Of a DNA stretch of 64,000 nt, positions 55,057 through 64,000 are shown one piece after another. The position numbers were made by a program, and so were the translations under genes. Each line of letters starts with the position of its first letter. Within the stretch, counting starts at the first letter, position 1. Under the pieces are notes generated by a model that saw nothing but the letters and a program-made list of their open reading frames with translations, made no database searches and was not told where the DNA came from. This DNA is from Staphylococcus petrasii (GTDB lineage Bacteria > Bacillota > Bacilli > Staphylococcales > Staphylococcaceae), in contig NZ_PPRC01000021.1 in NCBI RefSeq assembly GCF_002902565.1, positions 1 through 64,000 on the forward strand, given 5' to 3'.

Positions 55057-56355
55057 ATGGCAAATGAACAAATTATAGACATACACGGTCCTTTAAAAGG
55101 AGAAATTGAGGTCCCTGGAGATAAATCAATGACGCACAGAGCGATTATGTTATCTTCTTTAGCAAAAGGTAAATCTGTCATTCACAAACCTTTACTAGGT
55201 GAAGACTGCCAACGCACAGCAGAAATCTTCAAATTACTTGGTGTTGATATTACGATTACAGATGATAAAATTATCGTGGATTCTCCGGGATATGAGAACT
55301 TTAAAACGCCTCATCAAACGTTGTATACTGGCAATTCCGGTACTACGACGCGTTTGCTTGCTGGTTTGTTAAGTGGGTTAGGTATTGAATGCGTATTATC
55401 AGGCGATAAGTCTATTGGTACACGTCCAATGAACCGTGTATTAAAACCGCTTCGTCTCATGGGCGCCAATATTCGTGGCATAGATGACAACTACACACCA
55501 TTAGTGATTGAACCCGCTTCTATTAAAGGAATTACTTATCAAATGGAAGTAGCAAGTGCACAAGTTAAAAGTGCTATATTATTAGCAAGTTTATTTGCTA
55601 ATGATACGACTACCATTACAGAATTAGACATAAGTCGTAATCACACGGAAACGATGTTTGAACATTACAATATTCCTATTACCGTCGATGGTAAAACGAT
55701 TAAATTGGAACCGAACGCACTTCAAAACATTAAAGCAAGAGATTTTAATGTGCCAGGAGATATCTCATCAGCAGCATTCTTTATTGTCGCTGCATTAATT
55801 ACACCAGGTAGTGACATTACAATTCATAATGTTGGCATAAACCCTACACGGTCAGGTATTATAGACATCGTTGAACAAATGGGCGGTAATATTGAACTAT
55901 TTAATGTTACCAATACTTCTGAACCAACTGCGTCTATTAGAATCACTTATACACCAAACTTGAAACCAATCCACATAGAAGGGGATATGGTCCCTAAAGC
56001 AATAGATGAATTGCCAATCATTGCACTATTGTGTACTCAAGCCACAGGAACTAGTATTATAAAAGATGCAGAGGAATTAAAAGTTAAAGAAACAAATCGA
56101 ATTGATACAACTGCTGATATGCTCGGCTTATTAGGTTTCGAACTTCAACCTACAGCAGATGGACTAATTATCCACCCATCTGAATTTACTACACCAGCTA
56201 CAGTTGATAGTTTGACGGATCATCGCATAGGCATGATGCTTGCAATAGCAGGATTATTAAGTAGCGAACCCATTACAATTCGTCAGTTTGATGCAGTTAA
56301 TGTATCATTCCCAGGTTTCTTGCCCAAATTAAAGCTTTTAGAAAATGAGGGATAA
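55057..56355 (+). CDS. aroA: 3-phosphoshikimate 1-carboxyvinyltransferase (EPSP synthase)
   Basis: AroA joins phosphoenolpyruvate to shikimate 3-phosphate. The 432-residue protein has the substrate motif [19 protein letters not shown] (about 20-38), the segment [16 protein letters not shown] (about 91-106), a position where class I and class II enzymes differ, and the end motif [12 protein letters not shown]. It follows aroB by 10 bases with a GTAGGTG site. The class is not certain from sequence alone. The shikimate kinase and the first enzyme are not in the window. Confidence 0.96.
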   Translation: MANEQIIDIHGPLKGEIEVPGDKSMTHRAIMLSSLAKGKSVIHKPLLGEDCQRTAEIFKLLGVDITITDDKIIVDSPGYENFKTPHQTLYTGNSGTTTRLLAGLLSGLGIECVLSGDKSIGTRPMNRVLKPLRLMGANIRGIDDNYTPLVIEPASIKGITYQMEVASAQVKSAILLASLFANDTTTITELDISRNHTETMFEHYNIPITVDGKTIKLEPNALQNIKARDFNVPGDISSAAFFIVAALITPGSDITIHNVGINPTRSGIIDIVEQMGGNIELFNVTNTSEPTASIRITYTPNLKPIHIEGDMVPKAIDELPIIALLCTQATGTSIIKDAEELKVKETNRIDTTADMLGLLGFELQPTADGLIIHPSEFTTPATVDSLTDHRIGMMLAIAGLLSSEPITIRQFDAVNVSFPGFLPKLKLLENEG

Positions 56356-56361
56356 TACACT

Positions 56362-57606
56362 ATGGAGGATATCTATAAATTAATAGACGATATCAATCTT
56401 CAAAAATTAGATAATTTAGATACACGTGTCAATGAAGCATTAAATTCAAACAATGACGATGCTTTATTCATCTTAGGTGAAACCTTATATAATTTCGGTT
56501 TAACACCTCAAGGACTAGAAGTATTTAGAACACTTTATCATAAGTATCCTGATGAAAGTGAATTATTAATTTACGTTATCGAAGGACTTATGTCTGAGAA
56601 TCAAACAGATGAAGCATTAGAATATTTAAGTCAAGTTGAGCTTTCTACTGAAAAATTAATGCTTGAAGCTGATCTTTATCAACAAATCAATATGATAGAA
56701 GTTGCGATTGATAAACTTACCGAAGCACGCGAACTTGAGCCTAATGATCCAATTATTCATTTCGCTTTAGCTGAGTTATTGTACTTTGATGGTCAATATT
56801 TACGCGCTACACGTGAATATGAAGTCGTCTTAGATACTGGCGAGTATGAAGTTAACGGCGTTAATTTATTCGCTCGCATGGCTGATTGTGCTCTACAAAG
56901 CGGTAACTATAGTGATGCCATCAATTTATTTGATGAAATAAATGAAGATGAAATGACATCAGAAGACTTCTTTAAAAAAGCGATTGCCTATGAAAAGAAC
57001 GATATTACGCAAGAAGCAATTAAAATCATGACAACATTACTATCTAAAGACCCTGACTTTATTCAAGGTTACTTCTATTTACAATCTTTATATGAGAATG
57101 AAAAGAATTATGCTGATGCAATTGAAACCGGCAAAGAAGGTTTACGCTTAAACCAATTCTATAAAGAATTAATGGTCTCAACAGGTAGTCTAGAAATTGA
57201 ACATGGTGATGCTAATGAAGGTGTCGCATTACTTAAACAAGCACTTGAAGTAGATAATGCTTATCATGAACCTCTATTAATCTTAAGTGACTTGTTCCGA
57301 AATGAAGAAGATTATGAAGCAATTATTGAATTATTATCTTATGTAGATGAGGAAGATTTAGATCCAGTATTTATGTGGCATTTAGCTCATGCTTATGGGG
57401 AAGAAGAACGAGACAAAGAAGCGCAACATTTCTTTGAACTTGCCTACCCAACAATGAAATCACAAAGTGCTTTCTTAAGTGACTATTATTTCTACTTAAC
57501 TGAAATTGGTCATAAGGAAGAAGCTAAGTCTATACTAAATCAATTGTTAGAAATAGATCCTAGTAATGAAACTTGGCACGAAGAAGCAAACCGATTGGAT
57601 TATTAA
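56362..57606 (+). CDS. tetratricopeptide-repeat protein (YpiA-like)
   Basis: This 414-residue soluble acidic protein is almost entirely made of TPR-like helical pairs of about 34 residues; clear units are GLTPQGLEVFRTLYHKYPDE, NMIEVAIDKLTEARELEPND, GQYLRATREYEVVLDTG and KNYADAIETGKEGLRLNQ. It follows aroA by six bases. B. subtilis ypiA also lies after aro genes (aroE). Its function is not known; TPR proteins scaffold protein contacts. Confidence 0.88.
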   Translation: MEDIYKLIDDINLQKLDNLDTRVNEALNSNNDDALFILGETLYNFGLTPQGLEVFRTLYHKYPDESELLIYVIEGLMSENQTDEALEYLSQVELSTEKLMLEADLYQQINMIEVAIDKLTEARELEPNDPIIHFALAELLYFDGQYLRATREYEVVLDTGEYEVNGVNLFARMADCALQSGNYSDAINLFDEINEDEMTSEDFFKKAIAYEKNDITQEAIKIMTTLLSKDPDFIQGYFYLQSLYENEKNYADAIETGKEGLRLNQFYKELMVSTGSLEIEHGDANEGVALLKQALEVDNAYHEPLLILSDLFRNEEDYEAIIELLSYVDEEDLDPVFMWHLAHAYGEEERDKEAQHFFELAYPTMKSQSAFLSDYYFYLTEIGHKEEAKSILNQLLEIDPSNETWHEEANRLDY

Positions 57607-57620
57607 AGTAGGTGATCCTC

Positions 57621-58181
57621 TTGGAACATACACTTACTAATATGAAACAAAGCTATATTGAATATGCTTTGTTTCATTATCATTTTAAATCGCGAATTAG
57701 CGTATGGCTGTTAAACTATTTAAAAGCATCACCAAAGAGCTTACAGAATATTCATTTCGTTAATCGTAAAATTTCAGATCATGCGACACTTGAAATAGGT
57801 CTTAAAGATGCCAATGCTTCGGCCATAAAATTAACGAAAAATAATCGCATTCTAATTAATACTAATGAGATATTTACTTATATTACAAATCAGGCTATTT
57901 CTTTTGATATTTTAATTCATTTTGATGATGCTCACTATCCGGATGCTAAGTTTAATGATTTAATTATTCAACAGTTAATTCATTCAACGCATTATTCATC
58001 TTATTTAGAAAATATCCATAACCTTATATTAGATACTTATAAGGAAAATTCCTTATTAGAACAATTACAAGTGAATATCGATTTAAGTTTACAAATGAAT
58101 GACCGAGAACAATTTTATCAATTAACACAAATTCTAAATAATTTAAAAGCACGTCATCATTATTTATCATCAAAGGATTAA
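57621..58181 (+). CDS. UPF0302 family protein (YpiB-like)
   Basis: This 186-residue protein matches the UPF0302/YpiB family: SYIEYALFHYHFKSRISVWLLNYLK (about 12-36), IHFVNRKISDHATLEIG, and the C-terminal QVNIDLSLQMNDREQFYQLTQIL (about 148-170). The TTG at 57621 is favoured, giving an N-terminus of the same length as the S. aureus homologue; the GTG at 57612 overlaps the ribosome site. It is in an operon with the TPR gene upstream and the DUF1405 gene downstream. Function is unknown. Confidence 0.85.
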   Translation: MEHTLTNMKQSYIEYALFHYHFKSRISVWLLNYLKASPKSLQNIHFVNRKISDHATLEIGLKDANASAIKLTKNNRILINTNEIFTYITNQAISFDILIHFDDAHYPDAKFNDLIIQQLIHSTHYSSYLENIHNLILDTYKENSLLEQLQVNIDLSLQMNDREQFYQLTQILNNLKARHHYLSSKD

Positions 58182-58187
58182 TTACGT

Positions 58188-58805
58188 ATGCTTAATTTAA
58201 AACAATTTTGGGAGTTAACACTCTTTCATCGTACTTGTTTGATGTTTTTGCTCATTTGTAATATATGTGGAACGATATATGGCTTTATATGGTATGGCGA
58301 CCAATTAGTTAAAACGCCATGGTATTTTCTTCCTTTCGTTCCAGATAGTCCAATCGCTTCATTATTTTTATGTGTAGCTATCATTGGCTTACTTTTCAAT
58401 AAACGAAATTCAATAATAGAAGCATTAGCTTTTGTTACTTTATTTAAATACGGGCTATGGGCTGTCATTATGAATGTGATAATGATTTCTTATGCTCATG
58501 ATATAACGATTATGAATATCTTTCTTATTATGAGCCACGGCATTATGGCTTTAGAGGCTTTATATTTCTATCCTAGATTTACTATTACAATGCATGGATT
58601 ATTTATAGCTATAATATGGGTGTTTAACAACGATTATATAGACTATGTTCTTGGCAAATATCCATATTATAATTTTATTGCTACACATATAGTTATGGTA
58701 GGGTATATCGCATTTATATTAAGCGTTCTAGCCATCATGTTGTATTATTATTTACAATTTGTATCAAAGTTTAAATTATTTGATTATAAGGGCAATAGTC
58801 AGTAG
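58188..58805 (+). CDS. DUF1405 membrane protein (YpjA-like)
   Basis: This 205-residue integral membrane protein has about six hydrophobic segments (about 15-35, 57-75, 82-105, 108-125, 130-145 and 165-190) and charged loops. The conserved part NICGTIYGFIWYGDQL followed by PFVPDSPIASLF is the DUF1405 pattern. It starts six bases after the UPF0302 gene. Function is unknown; in Bacillus it lies next to a menaquinol cytochrome c reductase operon, which hints at membrane energetics but does not prove it. Confidence 0.82.
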   Translation: MLNLKQFWELTLFHRTCLMFLLICNICGTIYGFIWYGDQLVKTPWYFLPFVPDSPIASLFLCVAIIGLLFNKRNSIIEALAFVTLFKYGLWAVIMNVIMISYAHDITIMNIFLIMSHGIMALEALYFYPRFTITMHGLFIAIIWVFNNDYIDYVLGKYPYYNFIATHIVMVGYIAFILSVLAIMLYYYLQFVSKFKLFDYKGNSQ

Positions 58806-58831
58806 AATATTAATAAAGGAGAGTGGAATTA

Positions 58832-59533
58832 TTGTCAATAGTGTCTTATATAATATATATCGTCATTATTATGCTCATTCCAATGTGGGCACAACACAAA
58901 GTTAAATCAAATTATGAAAAATATTCACAAGTTAGATCAACAAGTGGTAAAACAGGTCGCGAAGTAGCTGAAGAGATTCTACATGCCAATGGTATTTATG
59001 ATGTAGATGTCGTAAAAGGTGAAGGCTTTTTAACTGACCACTATGATCCAAATAAAAAAGTTGTTTGTTTATCTCCGGCAAACTTTGACAGACCATCAGT
59101 AGCTGGTACAGCTATTGCAGCCCATGAAGTTGGACACGCTATCCAACATGCTCAAGGTTATGCTTTTTTACGTTTTAGAACAGCATTAGTACCTTTAGCA
59201 AACTTAGGTAGTTCACTTAGCTACATGATTGTAATGCTAGGTATTATCTTAACAGCAATGGGCAGTGCATTTGGTTCAACAGCATTATGGATTGGCGCTG
59301 GATTATTATCACTAGCAGTCCTTTTCTCTATTGTTACATTACCTGTTGAATTCGATGCAAGTTCAAGAGCAATGAAACAAATTACTGCTTTAAATATTGT
59401 GAATGAAAAAGAATATAAACACGCGAAGAAAGTATTATCTGCTGCCGCTATGACATATGTTGCAGCAACTGCTACAGCTGTTGCTGAACTTGTAAGAATT
59501 ATCTTAATGGCAAAAGCAAGCGATAATAACTAA
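58832..59533 (+). CDS. membrane zinc metallopeptidase (YugP-like)
   Basis: This 233-residue protein of the Zn_peptidase_2 family has the zinc motif AAHEVGHAIQHAQGY (HExxH-type; about 94), and membrane segments at the start (about 3-20) and at about 120-170, followed by VEFDASSRAMKQI with the downstream Glu/Asp ligands. It probably cleaves membrane proteins, but no substrate is known. The TTG at 58832 is the preferred start, with AAAGGAGAG upstream; GTG at 58823 is inside the site region. Confidence 0.85.
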   Translation: MSIVSYIIYIVIIMLIPMWAQHKVKSNYEKYSQVRSTSGKTGREVAEEILHANGIYDVDVVKGEGFLTDHYDPNKKVVCLSPANFDRPSVAGTAIAAHEVGHAIQHAQGYAFLRFRTALVPLANLGSSLSYMIVMLGIILTAMGSAFGSTALWIGAGLLSLAVLFSIVTLPVEFDASSRAMKQITALNIVNEKEYKHAKKVLSAAAMTYVAATATAVAELVRIILMAKASDNN

Positions 59534-59544
59534 ATATTTTCTAT

Positions 59545-59584
59545 AAGCTGGTACTTACTTATATGAGTGAGTGCCAGTTTTTTT
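59545..59584 (+). terminator. terminator after the zinc peptidase gene
   Basis: AAGCTGGTACTTACT pairs with AGTGAGTGCCAGTTT using three G-U pairs, with a long T run. Confidence 0.9.
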
Positions 59585-59680
59585 ATTGTAAAATTAAATG
59601 GCGTTTTCCATATTCATAAAATGCATGATTGTTTAATATGATATATACTATATTAGAATCATTTGCAAAGGAGTTTAGTT

Positions 59681-59998
59681 ATGAAATCAATGAAAGATAT
59701 GCAAAATGAAGTTGATGAGTATATTGGACAATTTAAAGCAGGATATTTCTCTCCATTGGCTAACCTTGCTCGTTTAACTGAAGAAGTAGGCGAATTAGCT
59801 AGAGAGATTAATCATTATCATGGTGAAAAGAAAAAGAAAGACTCCGAAGCAGAAAATACAATCAAAGCAGAACTTGGTGATAATTTATTCGTATTACTTT
59901 GCATTGCTAATTCATTAGATATTGATATGACTGAAAGTTTTAATGAAACTATGCAAAAGTTCAATACACGAGATAAAGATCGTTTCGAGCGTAAATAA
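59681..59998 (+). CDS. MazG-family nucleotide pyrophosphohydrolase (YpjD-like)
   Basis: This 105-residue all-helical protein hydrolyses nucleoside triphosphates to monophosphates and pyrophosphate. The MazG/dUTPase-like metal motif EEVGELAREI, then a helix break and AELGDNLFVLL (the ExxE...ExxD pattern), is complete. The ATG at 59681 follows AAAGGAG; a longer in-frame reading lies before this site. It precedes bshA as in B. subtilis ypjD-dapB-mgsA-bshB1-bshA. The natural nucleotide is unknown. Confidence 0.88.
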   Translation: MKSMKDMQNEVDEYIGQFKAGYFSPLANLARLTEEVGELAREINHYHGEKKKKDSEAENTIKAELGDNLFVLLCIANSLDIDMTESFNETMQKFNTRDKDRFERK

Positions 59999-60030
59999 AC
60001 GATACAAATAGAAAGGACGGGAATTACCTT

Positions 60031-61161
60031 ATGAAAATAGGTATAACTTGTTACCCTTCAATGGGTGGTTCCGGGATTATAGCAACCGAATTAGGGATTA
60101 AAATGGCTGAAAGAGGGCATGAGGTTCACTTTATTACCTCAAATATTCCATTTAGAATTCGTAAACCCTTACCAAATATTAGATTCCACCAAGTTGAAGT
60201 TAATCAATACGCTGTTTTTCAATATCCGCCTTATGACATTACATTAAGTACAAAGATTTCTGATGTCATCAAAGAGTATGATTTAGATATTCTACATATG
60301 CATTACGCAGTTCCTCATGCTGTATGTGGTATTCTAGCTCGTCAAATGTCAGGTAGAGATATTAAGATTATGACTACATTACATGGCACAGATATAACAG
60401 TTCTGGGCTATGATCATTCACTTAAAGGTGCAATTAAATTTGGTATTGAACAAAGCGATATTGTGACGAGCGTCAGCCATTCATTAGCGGAACAGACTAA
60501 AGATATTATTGAAACTGAGAAAGAAATTGTACCTATTTATAATTTTGTTCGTGAAAATGAATTCCCAACACGTCACGAAACAAAGCTTAAAGAAATGTAT
60601 GGTATAAAACCTGAAGAGAAAGTTTTAATTCATGTATCCAACTTCAGAAGGGTAAAACGTATAGATACGATATTAGAAACGTTTGCTAAAGTACATGCAA
60701 AGCTACCAAGCAAGCTTATTTTATTAGGTGATGGACCTGAATTACTTGATATGCGAAAGAAAGCAAGAGAACTTGATATAGAAGAGTTTGTTTTATTTTT
60801 AGGAAAACAAGATCAAGTAAGTGAATTTTATCAAATGTCAGATTTAGTATTATTATTAAGTGAAAAAGAAAGTTTTGGTCTCACATTACTTGAAGCTATG
60901 AAGACAGGTGTAGTACCTATTGGATCTAATGCTGGTGGTATTAAAGAAGTTATCAAACATGAAGAAACAGGTTTCATTGTGGACATTGGCGATAGTGAAA
61001 GTGCTAGTCATTACGCTTTAGAATTACTAACTAATCCAACGCTTTATAAGAAGTTACAAGCTAATATGCTTAAAGATATTGAAGAACGCTTTGCTTCAGA
61101 TTTAATTACGGATCAATACGAATATTATTATAAAAAAATGTTAAATAAAGAAGAGGCGTAA
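60031..61161 (+). CDS. bshA: N-acetyl-alpha-D-glucosaminyl L-malate synthase BshA
   Basis: BshA links L-malate to GlcNAc from UDP-GlcNAc, the first step of bacillithiol synthesis. The 376-residue GT4 glycosyltransferase has the acceptor-side loop [15 protein letters not shown] (about 8-22), [11 protein letters not shown] and VSHSLAEQT, and the donor-side EX7E motif [13 protein letters not shown] (about 284) with SNAGGIKEV. It is followed after one base by cca and then birA, as in Bacillus. The other bacillithiol synthesis genes, bshB and bshC, are not in the window. Confidence 0.95.
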   Translation: MKIGITCYPSMGGSGIIATELGIKMAERGHEVHFITSNIPFRIRKPLPNIRFHQVEVNQYAVFQYPPYDITLSTKISDVIKEYDLDILHMHYAVPHAVCGILARQMSGRDIKIMTTLHGTDITVLGYDHSLKGAIKFGIEQSDIVTSVSHSLAEQTKDIIETEKEIVPIYNFVRENEFPTRHETKLKEMYGIKPEEKVLIHVSNFRRVKRIDTILETFAKVHAKLPSKLILLGDGPELLDMRKKARELDIEEFVLFLGKQDQVSEFYQMSDLVLLLSEKESFGLTLLEAMKTGVVPIGSNAGGIKEVIKHEETGFIVDIGDSESASHYALELLTNPTLYKKLQANMLKDIEERFASDLITDQYEYYYKKMLNKEEA

Positions 61162-61162
61162 T

Positions 61163-62365
61163 ATGGGAATTGAACTATTTGAAAAGGCATTGCCTATTTT
61201 AGATACAATTGAAAAAAATGGTTTTGAAGCCTATTTTGTTGGGGGTTCTGTGAGAGATTATATTATGGATAGAGCAGTTCATGATATTGATATCACAACA
61301 AGCGCCACACCTGATGAAATAGAAGATATGTTTGACCATACGATTCCGATTGGTAGAGAACACGGGACAGTCAACGTAGTTTATCAAGGTGATAACTATG
61401 AAGTGACTACTTTTAGAGCAGAATCAGACTATGTAGATCACCGTAGACCAAGCGAAGTTTATTTCGTTCGTGATTTATATAAAGACGTGCAACGGCGTGA
61501 CTTTACGATTAATGCTATCGCTATGGACAAAAATTATAAGCTATATGACTATTTTGAAGGTCAAGATGATATCAAGCATCGTCTTATTCGAACAGTTGGT
61601 AATGCGCAAGAGCGTTTTAGTGAAGATGCTTTACGTATTCTTAGAGGATTACGTTTTCAATCTCAATTAGCATTTACAATAGATAAACTTACTTATATTG
61701 CTATGCAAGAGCAAATTGCTGATATAGAACACTTATCAATAGAACGTATCGTAGTCGAGTTGAAGAAATTAATAAGTGGTCAAAATGTTGAAGAAAGTTA
61801 CAACAATTTATTAAAATTAGGCCTATTTACACATGTCCCTTTTTTCAAAGAGGTAGATATGACTGAAGTAAAAATAGATACGCCTATCAGTTTTGAAATG
61901 TGGTTAGCTATCATTGTGACTAAATGTGAACCTCAAACGTCATTATCAAAATTAAAAATTAGTAATAAAGAAAAATCAGATATACAACTTTATTCAAAAA
62001 TAATGACGGCATTACCTCAATTAAATAGTAAAGAAGATTTGAAACTATGCGTGTATGATTATGGTAAGACAAATATACTAGATATTCTTAGCATTCAATC
62101 TATACTTCAAGCTAATGATTTAGCAACGGCTTCGCCTTTAATTGTTAATGAACAAGCAATTAATGAAATAGCGAACCAACTTCCTATACAAACTCGTAAA
62201 GAAATGAATGTTAATGGTGGCGATTTGTTAAATCATTTTCAAAAGAAAAGTGGACCATGGTTAAAAGAGGTACTTCGCAACATTGAATGTACCATTGTGA
62301 CTGGTAAAGTTCAAAATACCAAAGATGAAATTTTGAAGTGGGTGGATGACAATGTCAAAATATAG
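61163..62365 (+). CDS. cca: CCA tRNA nucleotidyltransferase
   Basis: Cca adds or repairs the 3' CCA end of tRNA. The 400-residue class II enzyme has the nucleotidyltransferase motif [19 protein letters not shown] (about 27-45, with the catalytic DxD), [34 protein letters not shown] and [10 protein letters not shown]. The C-terminal third is divergent and helical, as usual. It overlaps birA by 14 bases. Confidence 0.95.
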   Translation: MGIELFEKALPILDTIEKNGFEAYFVGGSVRDYIMDRAVHDIDITTSATPDEIEDMFDHTIPIGREHGTVNVVYQGDNYEVTTFRAESDYVDHRRPSEVYFVRDLYKDVQRRDFTINAIAMDKNYKLYDYFEGQDDIKHRLIRTVGNAQERFSEDALRILRGLRFQSQLAFTIDKLTYIAMQEQIADIEHLSIERIVVELKKLISGQNVEESYNNLLKLGLFTHVPFFKEVDMTEVKIDTPISFEMWLAIIVTKCEPQTSLSKLKISNKEKSDIQLYSKIMTALPQLNSKEDLKLCVYDYGKTNILDILSIQSILQANDLATASPLIVNEQAINEIANQLPIQTRKEMNVNGGDLLNHFQKKSGPWLKEVLRNIECTIVTGKVQNTKDEILKWVDDNVKI

Positions 62366-63323
62366 TCAAGACGTTATTGCAATGCTATATAAAAACCAAT
62401 CTGAATATATTTCAGGACAATACATTGCTGATCAATTACAAATTTCTAGAGCTGCAGTTAAAAAAATTATTGATCAATTAAAATTAGATGGTTTCGATAT
62501 TAAATCGATTAATCAAAAAGGTCATAAATTAAATGCATTGCCAAATCAATGGTATAGTGGCATTGTATCTAGTTTATTAGAAGAGCAAAATCTCATTTCT
62601 ACTATAAAAGTGTATGATTCAGTTGAATCGACACAAACGATTGCTAAGCAAACTTTGGTAGATCATGAAGATTCAATGATGATCCTTAGTGAAGAACAAA
62701 CGCAAGGTCGTGGTAGATTTAATCGTAATTGGGCCTCATCAAAAGGCAAAGGATTATGGATGTCATTAGTTTTAAGACCTAATGTGCCGTTTTCAATGAT
62801 TCCGAAATTCAATTTATTTATCGCACTAGGCATTAGAGATGCAATTCAAGCGTTCTCTAATGATAAAGTAGCAATTAAATGGCCAAATGATATTTATATT
62901 AATGATAAAAAAGTATGTGGCTTTTTAACTGAAATGGTAGCAAATTATGATGCTATAGAAGCCATTATTTGTGGCATAGGCATTAATGTTAATCATCAAC
63001 AACAAGATTTCGGAAAAGAGATTGAACATAGAGCAACAAGTATCCGCTTACACAGTGACGATAAAATAGACAGATATCGCTTTTTAACTACATTAATTAA
63101 TGAAATTGAAAAGCGCTATACTCAATTCTTAAATCAACCATTTAGTGACATTAGAGAAGAATATATTGAAGCTTCAAATATTTGGCACCGTAAGTTGAGA
63201 TTTACTGAGAATGACAGCCAATTTGTAGGAGAAGCGATTGATATTGATCATGATGGTTTCTTAATGGTGAAAGATGAGAATGACGAAGTAAGACGCTTAA
63301 TCAGCGCAGATATAGATATATAA
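62352..63323 (+). CDS. birA: biotin-protein ligase and biotin operon repressor BirA
   Basis: BirA attaches biotin to AccB and pyruvate carboxylase and, as biotinyl-AMP complex, represses biotin genes. The 323-residue protein has an N-terminal winged helix ([20 protein letters not shown], about 18-38), the ligase motif [13 protein letters not shown] (about 115-127), KWPNDIYIN and KVCGFLTEM, and a C-terminal SH3-like domain ending LISADIDI. The ATG at 62352 is favoured over 62346. The presence of the helix-turn-helix makes it the bifunctional type. Confidence 0.95.
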   Translation: MSKYSQDVIAMLYKNQSEYISGQYIADQLQISRAAVKKIIDQLKLDGFDIKSINQKGHKLNALPNQWYSGIVSSLLEEQNLISTIKVYDSVESTQTIAKQTLVDHEDSMMILSEEQTQGRGRFNRNWASSKGKGLWMSLVLRPNVPFSMIPKFNLFIALGIRDAIQAFSNDKVAIKWPNDIYINDKKVCGFLTEMVANYDAIEAIICGIGINVNHQQQDFGKEIEHRATSIRLHSDDKIDRYRFLTTLINEIEKRYTQFLNQPFSDIREEYIEASNIWHRKLRFTENDSQFVGEAIDIDHDGFLMVKDENDEVRRLISADIDI

Positions 63324-63354
63324 GTATAAGACATGGGAATAAGGAGAGATAAAA

Positions 63355-64000
63355 ATGGCTAACACAAGTTTTGCGGTAGTTGATTTAGAGACGACCGGTA
63401 ATCAACTTGACTATGACGAAATTATACAAATTGGTATTACATTTGTTCGCGATAATAAAATATCTGGAACATATCATTCGATGATACGTACTGATTTAGA
63501 AATACCGCCATTCATCCAAGCGTTAACTTCTATCGAAGAAACTATGTTAGAAGAAGCACCATATTTCCATGAAATTGCAGATGAAATTTTTTATCAATTA
63601 AAAGATTGTGTGTTCGTAGCGCATAATGTGGATTTTGATCTTAATTTTATTAAAAAAGCTTTTGAAAAAAGTGGTATTACGTATGCACCAAAAAAAGTAA
63701 TAGATACGTTAGAATTGTTCAAAATTGTCTTCCCAACAGATAAGAGCTATCAGCTAAGCGAATTGGCGAATTCTCATAATATTCCACTCGCCAATGCACA
63801 TAGAGCGGATGAAGACGCGACGACAACGGCATACTTAATGATAAAAGCCTTTAAAAAGTTTGAACAACTTCCAATAGATACGCTCAAACAACTTTATTAT
63901 TTAAGTAAAAACCTTAAATATGATTTATTTAATATACTATTCGAAATGGTTCGCCACCATAAACAAACTGAATTAGATTCACAATTTGATCAGTTTGAAC
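63355..64000 (+). CDS. dinG: DinG-family exonuclease/helicase, 5' part
   Basis: The reading frame is open from the ATG at 63355 to the window end, so only the first 215 codons are visible. They form a DEDDh 3'-5' exonuclease domain like DNA polymerase III epsilon: Exo [11 protein letters not shown] (about 6-15), Exo [14 protein letters not shown] (about 92-103) and Exo [11 protein letters not shown] (about 143-150). In staphylococci this domain is fused to an XPD-like helicase, the DinG of this group, which follows birA. An AAGGAG site precedes the ATG. The helicase part is not in the window. Confidence 0.88.
   Translation, partial: MANTSFAVVDLETTGNQLDYDEIIQIGITFVRDNKISGTYHSMIRTDLEIPPFIQALTSIEETMLEEAPYFHEIADEIFYQLKDCVFVAHNVDFDLNFIKKAFEKSGITYAPKKVIDTLELFKIVFPTDKSYQLSELANSHNIPLANAHRADEDATTTAYLMIKAFKKFEQLPIDTLKQLYYLSKNLKYDLFNILFEMVRHHKQTELDSQFDQFE

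Overview
The window is a contiguous piece of a low-GC Firmicute chromosome, almost certainly a Staphylococcus other than S. aureus. The gene order efp-accB-accC, nusB-xseA-xseB-ispA-argR-recN, the bkd operon, gnd-malR-malA, zwf, rnz, proC, nudF-fur-xerD, scpA-scpB-rluB-srrA-srrB, ribU, fer, recQ, ebpS, ypdA, ansA, cmk, rpsA, der, gpsA, hup, hepS-menG-hepT, ndk, aroC-aroB-aroA, bshA, cca, birA and dinG is the conserved staphylococcal core order. Proteins match remembered S. aureus versions closely in housekeeping genes but diverge clearly in EbpS, SrrB and XseA. Nothing looks like a prophage, transposon, CRISPR array, rRNA or tRNA.

Layout. 0-7 kb: peptidase, EF-P, the biotin-dependent half of acetyl-CoA carboxylase, an Asp23-like protein, NusB, exonuclease VII and farnesyl diphosphate synthase. 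7-15.9 kb: ArgR, RecN, the branched-chain 2-oxoacid dehydrogenase operon, bacilliredoxin BrxB and a membrane exporter-like protein. 15.9-25 kb: a tiny Prli42-like membrane protein, an M20 peptidase, gnd, the maltose malR-malA pair with its operator and cre site, an Fst-type toxin-antitoxin locus, an AraC-type regulator, an unreported small ORF and zwf. 25-36.5 kb: rnz, proC, a dehydrogenase, aldo/keto reductase, nudF, fur, xerD, the ScpAB condensin partners, rluB and the respiratory sensor pair srrAB. 36.5-44.3 kb: FMN riboswitch and ribU, ferredoxin, a RecQ module, the cell-surface protein EbpS, YpdA and asparaginase. 44.3-64 kb: cmk, rpsA, der, gpsA, hup, heptaprenyl/menaquinone genes, ndk, shikimate genes, several conserved small-function genes, bshA, cca, birA and the start of dinG, which runs off the window.

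Functional links. BirA (62.4 kb) biotinylates AccB (1.9 kb). The bkd complex makes branched acyl-CoA primers and AccBC helps make malonyl-CoA, so both feed fatty-acid synthesis. IspA, HepS/HepT, the aro genes and MenG lie on the route to menaquinone, whose redox state SrrB is thought to sense. BshA, YpdA and BrxB are three parts of the bacillithiol redox system. Zwf and Gnd, the two NADPH-producing enzymes of the pentose phosphate pathway, bracket the maltose genes.

Most notable observations: (1) a compact Fst/par-like type I toxin-antitoxin locus at 21.85-22.14 kb, next to a degenerate intergenic repeat that has a second copy at 42.0 kb; (2) a 28-codon ORF with a strong ribosome binding site directly after zwf; (3) a 31-codon Prli42-like gene started by TTG; (4) an SrrB that lacks both cysteines reported as the redox switch in S. 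aureus; (5) an EbpS without the remembered elastin-binding hexamer.
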